DNA of 64,000 nucleotides from Orenia metallireducens (GCF_003001995.1 NZ_PVNB01000006.1:124001-188000), one strand, 5' to 3'. Shown: positions 9,479-18,070, counted from the stretch's first letter. Notes: generated by a model from the letters alone, not told the origin. Numbers and translations: made by a program.

Positions 9479-10258
9479 TCAATCTTCCTTAACGTACTTC
9501 TTTAAATTATCTAAAGCTGCTTTCTCTAATCTCGACACTTGGGCTTGAGAAATTCCTATATTTCCAGCTACCTCCATCTGAGTCTTTCCTTCATAAAACC
9601 TTAATACTAAAATTAGCTTCTCTCTATTATCTAATTTTCTTAATGCTTCACGGACAGCAATAGCTTCTAACCAATTATCATCTTCCTTCTTACTGTCACT
9701 GATTTGATCCATCACATAAATTGGATCTCCACCATCATGATAGATTGGTTCAAAGAGTGAAATCGGATCTTGAATTGCATCTAAAGCATACACTATATCT
9801 TCTCTTGAGATTCCTAATTCTTCAGCTATTTCACTTAAATTAGGCTCTTTTGATTTTTTATTCTCTATGCTCTCTTTCATTTGTAAGGCTTTATATGCAG
9901 TGTCCCTTAAGGAACGGCTGACTCGAATTGGATTGTTATCACGAAGATGCCGCTTGATCTCCCCTATAATCATTGGAACTGCATAGGTAGAGAATCTAAC
10001 ATTTTTACTTAAATCAAAGTTATCAATTGCTTTCATCAACCCAATACATCCAACTTGAAAGAGATCATCAATTGGTTCTCCCCGATTATTAAACCTCTGT
10101 AATACACTTAAGACTAGGCGCAAGTTACCACCAACAATTGTATTTCTAGCAAACTTGTCCCCATCTTGCATCTTTCTAAATAATTTTCTCATCTCTTTAT
10201 TGGTTAAAACCGGTAATTCCGAGGTATTAACTCCACAAATTTCGACTTTTTTTCCCAT
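9479..10258 (-). CDS. sigG: RNA polymerase sporulation sigma factor SigG
   Basis: 259 residues, full length. The N-terminal signature KVEICGVNTSELPVLTNKEM is specific to sigma-G. Region 2 is at about 35-105 (NLRLVLSVLQRFNNRGEPID, VRFSTYAVPMIIGEIKRHL), and regions 3 and 4 follow, with the helix-turn-helix MEVAGNIGISQAQVSRLEK near the end. It directs late forespore transcription. The ATG follows GGAGGGAAGTAA. It forms an operon with spoIIR. In many Firmicutes sigG follows sigE directly; here sigE is at 21.4 kb, about 11 kb away. Confidence 0.97.
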   Translation of the reverse strand: MGKKVEICGVNTSELPVLTNKEMRKLFRKMQDGDKFARNTIVGGNLRLVLSVLQRFNNRGEPIDDLFQVGCIGLMKAIDNFDLSKNVRFSTYAVPMIIGEIKRHLRDNNPIRVSRSLRDTAYKALQMKESIENKKSKEPNLSEIAEELGISREDIVYALDAIQDPISLFEPIYHDGGDPIYVMDQISDSKKEDDNWLEAIAVREALRKLDNREKLILVLRFYEGKTQMEVAGNIGISQAQVSRLEKAALDNLKKYVKED

Positions 10259-10300
10259 TTACTTCCCTCCACTTATTGCCAAGTTGAAGTTTCCATTAAC

Positions 10301-10329
10301 ATTATTCCTTGTAAATAGGATATCTATAC
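10301..10329 (-). promoter_or_regulatory. Possible sigma-F/sigma-G type promoter of sigG
   Basis: On the minus strand GTATA (10325-10329) is followed after 16 bases by GGAATAAT (10301-10308), loosely like the GTATA / GG-n-A-rich pattern of forespore promoters, about 45 bases before the sigG start. The -10 match is imperfect. Sigma-F control of sigG is established in Bacillus, and this placement is an inference. Confidence 0.3.
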
Positions 10330-10558
10330 ATTTATTTTTTATTTATTCCATGATTCAATTAAAACTCTCTTTAGAATAACTTTATTGCCAATCTACTTCT
10401 AGCAATTTTAATTAGATAAAAATAACGATTGATAAATAATAAATAATGAGTAAGCAATAACAGCTAAAGATAATATAATTTTTATTTAAAATAGATTAAC
10501 ATATATTCTAATCATCACATATATTGTAATAAAGTAATCAACTAGAAAGGAGGCCACT

Positions 10559-11086
10559 ATGCCTAGTAGCTTAGAATTAGTAGAAAAGCTGTTAAAGAAT
10601 GAACAGGCTAATCGCACTTTATATACTCAATTAAGAAATTCTTTAGATGACCCACGTTACATTAGAGTAGCAGAGAATTTAGAAACCTTACAAGCTAGAC
10701 AGATTAATATGTTAAATAGATTGCTTGATGTACTAGAAGACGAAGCACCACCACCACCAAAAGACCGTTATTATGCAGAACATATACTACAACCTGGAGA
10801 GACATTAAGAGCCTTAGCAATCAAATATGATACTAGTGTATCTAAAATTAGAGCACTTAATCCAGGCTTAAGTGATAACCCTCAAGCAGGTCAGGTAATT
10901 ACCTTGCCGATTGAAATTCCAAAACCACCAGCTAGACATATCAAGTATTATGTACGTCCTGGAGATAGCTTATACACGATCTCCCAAAGATATAATACCG
11001 ATATAGACACATTGGTTGAATTGAATAATATAGCTGATCCTGATGTAATATTCCCAGGTAGAATTTTAATTATTCCTAGAACATAG
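10559..11086 (+). CDS. Two-LysM-domain protein
   Basis: 175 residues with no signal peptide. The N-terminal helical region (about 1-60, rich in Leu, Glu and Arg) is followed by a PPPPK linker and two LysM domains: HILQPGETLRALAIKYDTSV at about 77-120 and YYVRPGDSLYTISQRYNTDI at about 128-174. LysM binds peptidoglycan or chitin-like glycans. Lack of an export signal, together with the neighbouring sporulation genes, hints at a spore-coat or cortex-associated role like SafA, but this is inference. The ribosome-binding site GAAAGGAGG is strong. It has its own terminator, and the upstream 300-base gap to sigG shows nothing beyond the divergent promoters. Confidence 0.85.
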   Translation: MPSSLELVEKLLKNEQANRTLYTQLRNSLDDPRYIRVAENLETLQARQINMLNRLLDVLEDEAPPPPKDRYYAEHILQPGETLRALAIKYDTSVSKIRALNPGLSDNPQAGQVITLPIEIPKPPARHIKYYVRPGDSLYTISQRYNTDIDTLVELNNIADPDVIFPGRILIIPRT

Positions 11087-11138
11087 AAATAAAATCACCA
11101 AATTAAAAATTAAAAAATTCTACTAAAATTTGATCTTA

Positions 11139-11174
11139 AAAAGGGCTTGGGAGGATATCCTCCCAAGCCCTTTT
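11139..11174 (+). terminator. Terminator of the LysM gene
   Basis: A perfect 36-base GC-rich palindrome (AAAAGGGCTTGGGAGGAT and complement) ending in TTTT. Confidence 0.92.
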
Positions 11175-11347
11175 CATACAAATAACCTAATTATCCAATC
11201 CTCTATTTTATTTTTCATCTAATTATGTATTAATATAAAATTTTTAGCAGGATTTTGTCCGATTATAGAAGAATAAATTAATTAGATATTAATCCTAATA
11301 ACTGATAATCCCTTATATATTACTATGAAATAAAGGCGGTGAATAAT

Positions 11348-11752
11348 ATGGCAACTTTCAGCCAAAGGCTTGAAGATGAGAGAAAGAAGAGAGGACTGAC
11401 CCAAAGAGGATTAGCTTTAGAACTAAAGGTACCAGTATCTGAAGTAGTATTTTATGAACTAGGTGATAAAAAACCTGATGTAGATACTTTAAACAAGTTA
11501 GCTGATCTATTTAATGTATCTATTGATTATTTATTATGTAGAAGTAACCAACGCCAGGACCCAAACCTCCATGTAAAAGAGGTCTTATCAAAGGATCCTG
11601 TATTACATGAATTTTGGGAAGAGATTTCACGAAGAGAGGATTTACAATTATTATTTAAACAGACTAGAAACTTAGATGCAGAATCAATATATAAGGTAAT
11701 AGAGATAATTAAAACTATTGAAGATGAGGAGAGAATAAGATATGGGGGATAA
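11348..11752 (+). CDS. XRE-family transcriptional regulator
   Basis: 134 residues. An HTH_3 domain fills about 5-60 (LTQRGLALELKVPVSEVVFY, KPDVDTLNKLADLFNVSIDY), followed by a helical C-terminal part. The frame can open at GTG 11339, but that lies within AAAGGCGGTG; the ATG at 11348 is correctly spaced. It overlaps the next gene, a predicted ImmA-type protease, by 11 bases. In ICEBs1 and many phages such pairs form a derepression switch in which the protease cuts the repressor. No phage or ICE genes are near, so the pair could be a relic or a stress regulator. Confidence 0.88.
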   Translation: MATFSQRLEDERKKRGLTQRGLALELKVPVSEVVFYELGDKKPDVDTLNKLADLFNVSIDYLLCRSNQRQDPNLHVKEVLSKDPVLHEFWEEISRREDLQLLFKQTRNLDAESIYKVIEIIKTIEDEERIRYGG

Positions 11753-12086
11753 GGATATTAACTCCTTTCTCAAAAATCTACAGAATAATTCACAACAATT
11801 TTACGAACTTGCCCACAATTACGATATCTACCCCAAAATAACTGGTCTTACCCCACAGCTATGGGGTTTTGTCTATAAATCAAGCCATGGTAATTATTAC
11901 ATAATTATCAATAAAAATTTGAGTTTTGAATTACAGCAAAAGATATTTATTCATGAGGTAAAGCACATCCGTGATGATATGCCTAAACACCCTTATTTCA
12001 TTGGTCTAAATATGCAGCATCTAGATTTTGAAAAGAAAGCAGATGCCTTTTCTAATAGTATAATGAATATTTTTGAAAATAAATAA
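11742..12086 (+). CDS. ImmA/IrrE-like metallopeptidase
   Basis: 114 residues, short for the family. The zinc motif HEVKH (HExxH) is in FIHEVKHIRDD at about 70-80, with a downstream FEKKADAFSNSIM that fits the third ligand region. The start ATG lies inside the end of the XRE gene, behind AGGAGA. The likely role is site-specific cleavage or inactivation of the partner repressor. The partner, the overlap and a private terminator show a self-contained two-gene unit. The target genes are not in this window. Confidence 0.82.
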   Translation: MGDKDINSFLKNLQNNSQQFYELAHNYDIYPKITGLTPQLWGFVYKSSHGNYYIIINKNLSFELQQKIFIHEVKHIRDDMPKHPYFIGLNMQHLDFEKKADAFSNSIMNIFENK

Positions 12087-12090
12087 GTTA

Positions 12091-12134
12091 AATAATAAAG
12101 AGCCTTCAAGCTAGCTTGAAGGCTCTTTATTATT
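12091..12134. terminator. Terminator of the XRE/ImmA unit
   Basis: A perfect 44-base palindrome centred on CAAGCTAGCTTG, with AAAGAGCC/GGCTCTTT arms and T-rich ends on either strand. Confidence 0.92.
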
Positions 12135-12170
12135 TATTAATCTTTAATTTTAAATGGGGTTTAATGGGGA

Positions 12171-12420
12171 TATTACAACACTTTTCACTTTGTAAAGTAA
12201 ACAAATTTTCTATTAATCTAATTAAAAAAGTTACGGGAAAGTCTAGAAAAAAATTCAACTCACTTCGCAATCAAATTGCTTATTATTGTCATTAATTAAA
12301 CTTTTTTTATTAAATTCTAATTTAACTCTAAATCTTAATTCAATTCTTGCTTCGTTCAAACAGTAATTTTTTTCACCTTTAAAGACTTAACTGTCCCTAC
12401 GAGTCTAAAAAAATAAGACT
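12171..12420. repeat. Dispersed repeat, family 2, copy A
   Basis: Fills most of the 394-base gap before tonB. It matches copy B at 20525-20800 in the same orientation. Shared parts are ACACTTTT plus an A/T-rich stretch, AAGTTACGGGAAAG, TCTAGAA-AAAATT-AACTCACT--GCAATC, and a second block around CTCGTTCAAACA (CTTCGTTCAAACA here). Copy A lacks a 51-56-base internal segment of B, lost between two AAAG/AAG repeats. Its tail at 12391-12412 is also found, with one mismatch, inside the first cobalamin riboswitch (15783-15804). No coding frame is seen. Confidence 0.65.
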
Positions 12421-12480
12421 CTTCGTGTAAACCACTATCAACTCAAAATTGCCCCATTATCTACAAAAATACAATATAAA

Positions 12481-13554
12481 TCAATCCAAACGAAAGCTGA
12501 TTGGTATCAGTACCCAGGAATAAACTTCTACATTATCCTGCCTAGTAGGACTGAACTCCCAGCTTTTTACTGCCTTCCTGGCAGCCAAGTCAAAATCTAA
12601 ATAACCAGAGGGTTTAGCAAGGTGAATCTCTGCTACTATTCCCTTATCATCTATTAAGACTTTTAGTAAGACTCTACCTTCAATCCCCCTTCTTCTTAAG
12701 CTTTTAGGATAAGTAGGTCGCTTATATTTGCTAATTGTCGGAGCACTAATTCCTTTATCAGCTTTCTTATCAGTCAAATCTACAATAGCCTTATCATTGT
12801 TATTAACTTCCTTATTATTAATAACTTCTGTATTATCTTCCCGCTTATCAGAATTATTTGCCTCTCTTCTCTTATTAACCAACTCTTCTTTTTTACTTTT
12901 ATTTTTCTTGACTTCTCTGTCTTCTAGTATCTCTTTCTTATCTTCTATCTCTACTTTTTCTTTAGACTCCTCCATAGAGCTATCACCTTCCACCTTTGTA
13001 GCTTTTTCTATCACCTCATTCTCTGAGATATTTTTAGATGGATTAGTCTTTCTTTCTAATTTCTTAGTATCTTTTAACTTGCTTTCTACTTTACCTTCAG
13101 TTTTCAATGCTTCAATATTATTCTCTAAGTTCTTATTAGGCTTAGTTTCTGCTTTAGCTTCTTCTACCTTTTCTTTCTTCTGTATATTCTGCTGAACTCT
13201 CTCTTTCTTAAAAATCTTGCTAACTTCCTTTAAGCTATCCTCTTTAATAACTTCTTTATCTTTTATCTCAACTTTCTTCTTTAGGTCCGATTTCCTCTTA
13301 ATTACCTCTCGATTTAATTGAGGTTCTTCTCCCAGATTAGCTTTACTAATAGCTTTTTTCTGGTTGACTTCCGAATAAATAGCAACCTCAATTACCGGTG
13401 ATTCTCTTCTTAGATTTTTACCTTCTACATAAGCTAACTCTCCAAAGTATAGCTTATTAACTAAATACCCCAATAATAAATGAACTATTATAGATACTAC
13501 AAATCCTACCTTTAACAGACCATTCCCTTTGTTTAGCCGATTTAATAGCTTCAC
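12481..13554 (-). CDS. tonB: TonB-like energy transducer with charged periplasmic linker
   Basis: About 357 residues. A cytoplasmic start and one membrane anchor (GFVVSIIVHLLLGYLVNKLY, about 17-36) are followed by some 220 residues of Lys/Glu-rich, low-complexity linker and a C-terminal TonB domain (about 270-357: YPKSLRRRGIEGRVLLKVLI, AARKAVKSWEFSP). TonB carries proton-motive energy to outer-membrane receptors. The linker is charged and not the usual Pro-rich type. The longest frame opens at 13569, but GTG 13554 is 6 bases behind TGGAGG and is preferred. It follows btuB by 57 bases, probably in one transcript. No exbB or exbD is nearby. Confidence 0.9.
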   Translation of the reverse strand: MKLLNRLNKGNGLLKVGFVVSIIVHLLLGYLVNKLYFGELAYVEGKNLRRESPVIEVAIYSEVNQKKAISKANLGEEPQLNREVIKRKSDLKKKVEIKDKEVIKEDSLKEVSKIFKKERVQQNIQKKEKVEEAKAETKPNKNLENNIEALKTEGKVESKLKDTKKLERKTNPSKNISENEVIEKATKVEGDSSMEESKEKVEIEDKKEILEDREVKKNKSKKEELVNKRREANNSDKREDNTEVINNKEVNNNDKAIVDLTDKKADKGISAPTISKYKRPTYPKSLRRRGIEGRVLLKVLIDDKGIVAEIHLAKPSGYLDFDLAARKAVKSWEFSPTRQDNVEVYSWVLIPISFRLD

Positions 13555-13611
13555 AATAAACCTCCACATCTAAATTAAAGGTAGGTGTTAACACCTACCT
13601 TTATCAATTCA

Positions 13612-15432
13612 TTAAAACTTAGTACTTATCTTTAACATATAATTACGCTCTGGCATTGGATAAGCATTTACAACTTCATATTCCCTATCTAGTAAGTTAT
13701 TAAACTCTAATGATACTTCAATACTATCTTTAATTTTTTTATTTAGCTTTGCATCTACTACAAAATAGCTTGGTAATTCCTCAGCTCGCCCTGCTATTAG
13801 TCGCCCGTTTAAAGAACCACTAATCTCTTCTGTATTATAATTCAACCCTAAATTTAGATTATGATAATCCCTAGAAGCTAATCTTTTATCTGTTTTCTTA
13901 TCTCTTGCATCTAAATAAGTATAGTTTAAGTCAGTAGATATTTTTTTAGTTAAGTACTTAACTAAAATTACTTCTATCCCTGATATTTCAGCTGAATCAA
14001 TATTCACTGCAGTACTATAACCCTTATCTTCATCAAAATAGTTACCATTTATCATCTCTTCTACATCTCTTTTAAATAAATTTAATTCTACTTTAGTCCT
14101 TTTATCTAAATACTTCATTCCTACTTCATAATTTTTACTAGTCTCTGGATCTAAGTCTGGATTTCCATACCATGACCATGAACTCCCTGGGTAACTTCCA
14201 TATAATTCATCAAAAGTAGGAGCACGATATGCTTCACCTAATGAAGCATGTAAATTCAATTTAGAATTAATAGTATATACTGTTCCTAATCTAGGACTAA
14301 ATTCAGCCTCATATCCCTCATGGTCATCATAACGACCACTAACTATAATCTTTAATGGATTGGTTATTGCCCATTCATCTTGAATAAATAAAGCCTTATT
14401 TAAAGAATCTTGTTCTCCATCTTTAATATCAGTACTTTCAACATTTTCTCTTACTAATTCCCCACCATAGCTTATCTTATTATAGTCATAGTATAAAGTT
14501 TGATTAAAATCTACGCCTATCTTATCAACTTGATGTTTAGAATAAGAGTTATAGTCAGGATTCTCATAAATTCTTTCCTGGTCATTATAATAAAAAGCTA
14601 ATTTGCTATCATTATCTTCCGTCTTTCTATCCCATTGTACATTTAAGTTCATAGTTTCATCATCTTGATATGCAGTAGAACTTGGATAAACCTCTGACCC
14701 TGGTGATCCTTTATCTGAATCAATATATTGTAATGATAGCAATAAATCTGAATAATTATTTAAGTCATAATTAAATTTAGTGAAAATATTCTCTTGAGCT
14801 AATTCACTATTTTCACGGTGACCATCTGATTCTCTTTTAGAAAAAGATACATTATAACCTAGTCTCTCATCCTTTCCTCGATGAATTAAATCATATGTTT
14901 GGCTACCAAAAGACCCATAACCCACATTAGTAATAGTTTCAGGTTCTTGACTACCGCTTTTTGTTATAATATTCACTACCCCTCCTACAGCATTAGCTCC
15001 ATATAAAGCAGAAGCAGCTCCTCTTACAACTTCTATTCTTTCTATTTGTTCAATAGATACTTGACCTAAATCAAATACCCCATTTTGATGATTATTCATT
15101 TTTACTCCATCAATTAAAATTAACACTTGCTTACTACTTGAACCACGAATACTAATATTTTTTGAACCTACTACTCCGCCATAATCATTAACATCAATTC
15201 CTGCGATATCTCTTAATAGATCAGCCGTATTCTTAGCATTCTTCTGCTTAATCTCCTCCTCATCAATCACTTCTATACTCACTGGAGCCTCTGAAAGCTT
15301 CTCCTCATATTTAGAAGCAGTTACCACAATCTCATCTAATGTAAAACTTACCTTAGTCTCTTCTGCCATAACATTAAATCCTAACAAATTAACTAATAAT
15401 AAAACAGCTAAATTTAATAAAACTTTCTTCAT
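13612..15432 (-). CDS. btuB: TonB-dependent vitamin B12 receptor BtuB
   Basis: 606 residues. Signal peptide about 1-23 (MKKVLLNLAVLLLVNLLGFN, then VMA). The TonB box is TLDEIVVTAS at about 31-40. The plug domain (about 50-160) contains IRGSSSKQVLILIDGVKMN and YGANAVGGVVNIITKSG. A 22-strand-type beta-barrel fills the rest and ends in a C-terminal phenylalanine (LKISTKF), the signal for outer-membrane insertion. B12 specificity is supported by the cobalamin riboswitch directly upstream. Together with tonB it shows that the cell has an outer membrane. The ribosome-binding site is GGAGGT before ATG. Expression should be repressed by adenosylcobalamin. Confidence 0.93.
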   Translation of the reverse strand: MKKVLLNLAVLLLVNLLGFNVMAEETKVSFTLDEIVVTASKYEEKLSEAPVSIEVIDEEEIKQKNAKNTADLLRDIAGIDVNDYGGVVGSKNISIRGSSSKQVLILIDGVKMNNHQNGVFDLGQVSIEQIERIEVVRGAASALYGANAVGGVVNIITKSGSQEPETITNVGYGSFGSQTYDLIHRGKDERLGYNVSFSKRESDGHRENSELAQENIFTKFNYDLNNYSDLLLSLQYIDSDKGSPGSEVYPSSTAYQDDETMNLNVQWDRKTEDNDSKLAFYYNDQERIYENPDYNSYSKHQVDKIGVDFNQTLYYDYNKISYGGELVRENVESTDIKDGEQDSLNKALFIQDEWAITNPLKIIVSGRYDDHEGYEAEFSPRLGTVYTINSKLNLHASLGEAYRAPTFDELYGSYPGSSWSWYGNPDLDPETSKNYEVGMKYLDKRTKVELNLFKRDVEEMINGNYFDEDKGYSTAVNIDSAEISGIEVILVKYLTKKISTDLNYTYLDARDKKTDKRLASRDYHNLNLGLNYNTEEISGSLNGRLIAGRAEELPSYFVVDAKLNKKIKDSIEVSLEFNNLLDREYEVVNAYPMPERNYMLKISTKF

Positions 15433-15534
15433 TATCTCTTACCTCCATTTTTATTATCGCTACTGTATTCTCTAGTCTAAATCAATCTACTAAATTGTCA
15501 ATCCAATCTCCCCCCTCAAAATAATATTCAAAAA

Positions 15535-15568
15535 TAAAAAATCTACAACCTTAGACAAGATTGTAGAT
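15535..15568 (-). terminator. Riboswitch-controlled terminator upstream of btuB
   Basis: On the minus strand ATCTACAA..TTGTAGAT (15541-15568) is followed by a U-run (15535-15540). It sits between the cobalamin aptamer and btuB, so it is the likely expression platform. The loop contains TTGTCTAA, close to the loop of the second riboswitch terminator. Confidence 0.82.
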
Positions 15569-15660
15569 GATTTAAGTATATTCTAAGCTTAAACTTATTA
15601 ATTAAAATATTAATCGAATCATCTACCAATCTTATTCCCGAAGATCAGTAAACTGATAAA

Positions 15661-15910
15661 TTAGGCAGGTCTCCTGACTTATAGCATTAAACTGTACCTT
15701 CACTGATATATTAAATACCAAGTGGTTTCTACAATTTATTAAAGTTAATAGTCTCTTGACTTCAACAGTTTTTAACTGTACTCTGTCCCTTCGAGTCTAA
15801 AAAACTGACTCGACCTATAATCCCATTAACTACTTTTTACAGTGGCGGGTCCGTTCAGGCTTTTCACCTGATTCCCTATTCTCTCTTAGCCATAGCTAAA
15901 AGCACCTAAT
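15661..15910 (-). ncRNA. Cobalamin riboswitch controlling btuB-tonB
   Basis: Minus-strand landmarks are the 5' P1/P3 region ending GGTGCTTTTAGCTATGG, then GGGAATCAGGTG, ACCCGCCACTG, and at the 3' end the B12 box AAGTCAGGAGACCTGCC. It is about 85 bases longer than the second riboswitch. The extra piece (about 15750-15835) holds two hairpins, one of them TCGAGTC..GACTCGA at 15791-15813, in a peripheral arm. Binding of cobalamin is known to favour termination or block translation. Confidence 0.93.
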
Positions 15911-15933
15911 TTATTTTTATTCAATTTTTAACC

Positions 15934-16842
15934 TTAAATCTCTTTTTTATGCTCTAAATGACTTCCCTCTTCACTTCTCCGATAGATTCTACTTGTTTGA
16001 TAAGCAAACTCAATATTAGGCTCTTGACTGAACTTCTTAAGAATACTCTCAGAGATATTATTCTCCAAAACTCTTCTCATTCTAACAGTGGTCAAATAAC
16101 GTAAAGTAATCTGCACTCCACTCCCTTTAATATCTACATAAGTAATTGGAGTAAACTTACCATACTTAATCATGTAATTCTTACTCATCTCATAAATCCT
16201 CTTTTTTGCCCTTGCCTCTATCTCTTCCTCACTCTGTTCATAACCTGTCTCCAAGATAATCTCCTTGGCCTTCTCCCAATCACTTTCAAAGGTGACTAGG
16301 AATTTAATCTCGTTCCAAATACAACCAAACCCTCGGGTATAATTGAACAAAGATGCATTAAAGATATTACTATTAGGGATATGGACTAACCTTCCTGTAC
16401 TCTGGTCAGCCTCTACCCAGTTGCCTACTTCCAATAAAGTAGTATAAAAAACCCGAATATCAATCACATCACCCTGTACCTGATTCCACTCTATTCTGTC
16501 CCCTAAGCCAAAAGGACGGCGCAAGAGAATCAAGATCCACCCTGCAATATTTAATAAGACTTGATGCAATGCTAAAGCTAAACCAGCAGATAAGACTCCT
16601 AGGTAGGTAGTCAGCGTAGAGGGTCTATCCAACCAGATTAAGAGGATAAAGATTAGAATTATAAAGAAGACCGAATAATAGGTTATCCTTCTAGCTTGAT
16701 GCCTTCTCTTAAAATCTTCAACCTTAGAGTTAATAAATCTAACAATTCCAAAGCCTATTAAATATGTAATCACAACTACCCCTGCAGATAATAATACCTT
16801 CTGTATCAACGGGTCATTGATATCAATAGCAGTAAAATCCAA
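15934..16842 (-). CDS. Small-conductance mechanosensitive channel (MscS family)
   Basis: 302 residues. Membrane segments are at about 12-34, 52-70 and 78-108, the last being the pore-lining TM3 with Gly/Ala/Leu-rich YLGVLSAGLALALHQVLLNI. The MscS beta domain follows (PFGLGDRIEWNQVQGDVIDI; LVHIPNSNIFNASLFNYTRG), then the alpha/beta C-terminal domain. It acts as an osmotic release valve in the inner membrane. TTG start at 16842 behind GAGAGGTG. It lies just upstream of the btuB riboswitch and downstream of btuD after a 450-base gap, so its place in the B12 module may be incidental. Confidence 0.9.
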   Translation of the reverse strand: MDFTAIDINDPLIQKVLLSAGVVVITYLIGFGIVRFINSKVEDFKRRHQARRITYYSVFFIILIFILLIWLDRPSTLTTYLGVLSAGLALALHQVLLNIAGWILILLRRPFGLGDRIEWNQVQGDVIDIRVFYTTLLEVGNWVEADQSTGRLVHIPNSNIFNASLFNYTRGFGCIWNEIKFLVTFESDWEKAKEIILETGYEQSEEEIEARAKKRIYEMSKNYMIKYGKFTPITYVDIKGSGVQITLRYLTTVRMRRVLENNISESILKKFSQEPNIEFAYQTSRIYRRSEEGSHLEHKKEI

Positions 16843-17131
16843 AATAAAACACCTCTCATTATTTATTAGAGAATAAATTCTAAGGTTAAGTCTAAGATTG
16901 AGTAAAACAGAAAAACACTGTTTTAATATTTTACTTGGACTTAATCTTAATCTATAATATCAACTATAGATAAATAATTCTAAAAAGAAATTTAAAACCT
17001 TATTTTTGCAACTAACCTACAGAGATTAACACGAATCAAAGCAAAAAATTTAAGTAATTACAATCATTAATTCTAATAGACTTTATAATTTATTTTGGTT
17101 CAACAACAAACTTTGTGATTAATGCCTATTT

Positions 17132-17282
17132 TATATAAGTTGAACTAATAATTTTTATAAAAGATATAAATCAAAATCTTTTTTTGACACAGACTAAAAT
17201 CTGACTAAGATCTGATTTAAAACCTTTTATTATTTCATTTCTTATTTTTTATCTGTGTTAATTTGTGGCTAATAATTTTTTT
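17132..17282. repeat. Dispersed intergenic repeat, family 1, copy 2
   Basis: The second copy of the repeat at 2810-2975, same orientation. 17132-17155 is identical to 2810-2833. The CAGACTAAAATCTGA block (about 17190-17204) and the ATCTGTGT end (about 17250-17257) match with a few changes. It occupies the right part of the 451-base gap between mscS and btuD. The left part (16985-17050) has another motif, ATTAACACGAATCAAAGCAA, that is also seen in altered form at 36664-36685 in the murF-murE gap. Confidence 0.58.
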
Positions 17283-17293
17283 GTTTCTATTTT

Positions 17294-18070
17294 TTACTCA
17301 TTACTCGTCACTAACTTCACATAAGGTCGCCTGCCACTATTATCAACCTCAACATCACAGCCATAGACATCTTTGATGTTATTTAGAGTTATTACTTCAT
17401 CTGGAATACCAATAGTATTTACCTTACCCTGATTTAATAATAGTAAACGATCACAATATTGGCTTGCTAAATTGAGATCATGTAAGACTACCACAATAGT
17501 AGTACCTTCTCTAGTTAGTCTAGACAGCAACTCAAAGATCTCTAATTGATAGTTGATATCTAGAGCTGAAGTAGGCTCATCTAATAATAATAGCTCAGCC
17601 TCTTGAACTAAGGCCCTAGCCAATAATACCCGTTGTCGTTCACCACCACTGATACTATTAATAAGCTTATCTGCTAAGCTAATAGTATTGGTCAGTTTTA
17701 AAGCCTTATCTATTACCTTTTTATCAGCTTGGCTTATCCCCTGCCAATTTTCCAAATAAGGATGGCGCCCCATCTCTACAATCTCTTTTACAGAAAATTC
17801 AAAGCCAATCTCTGTACTCTGAGGTAGCACAGCCAAAACCCTAGCCAAATCCTTACGTCTATACTGGCTTAGCTCCTTTCTTAGCAGAAATATATCTCCA
17901 TCCTCTCCTTTAATAATATTAGATAATAACTTCAACAAAGTTGACTTCCCTGAGCCATTGGGACCGATAATTCCAAATAGCTCCCCCTTACTTACTTTAA
18001 AATTAACATCATCTATTATCTTAGCTTTATTATAAGAGAAACTTAAATTCTTTACTTCTAATATATTCAT
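17294..18070 (-). CDS. btuD: B12/iron-siderophore-type ABC transporter ATP-binding protein
   Basis: 258 residues. Walker A GPNGSGKST (about 34-42), Q-loop VLPQS, ABC signature SGGERQR (about 141-147), Walker B LLLLDEPTSALD (about 159-170) and the switch histidine in VVLHDLNLA are all present. It belongs to the FecE/BtuD/HemV class. It powers import with BtuC and BtuF, encoded just upstream under a cobalamin riboswitch, which argues for B12 over iron. The frame opens at TTG 18085, but ATG 18070 behind GGGTGG is likelier. The last codons, VTSNE, lie in a low-complexity GTTAGTGACGAGTAATGAG tail. Confidence 0.9.
   Translation of the reverse strand: MNILEVKNLSFSYNKAKIIDDVNFKVSKGELFGIIGPNGSGKSTLLKLLSNIIKGEDGDIFLLRKELSQYRRKDLARVLAVLPQSTEIGFEFSVKEIVEMGRHPYLENWQGISQADKKVIDKALKLTNTISLADKLINSISGGERQRVLLARALVQEAELLLLDEPTSALDINYQLEIFELLSRLTREGTTIVVVLHDLNLASQYCDRLLLLNQGKVNTIGIPDEVITLNNIKDVYGCDVEVDNSGRRPYVKLVTSNE

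Noticed and set aside
11087-11347. Promoter of the XRE/ImmA unit
   Set aside because: Several TATAAT-like strings occur in this AT-rich gap and none has a convincing -35 partner, so no single one can be supported.
12728-13195. 155-codon plus-strand frame opposite tonB, rich in Ser/Leu/Phe
   Set aside because: It is the antisense of the Lys/Glu-rich TonB linker; the composition follows from that bias and no ribosome-binding site precedes it.
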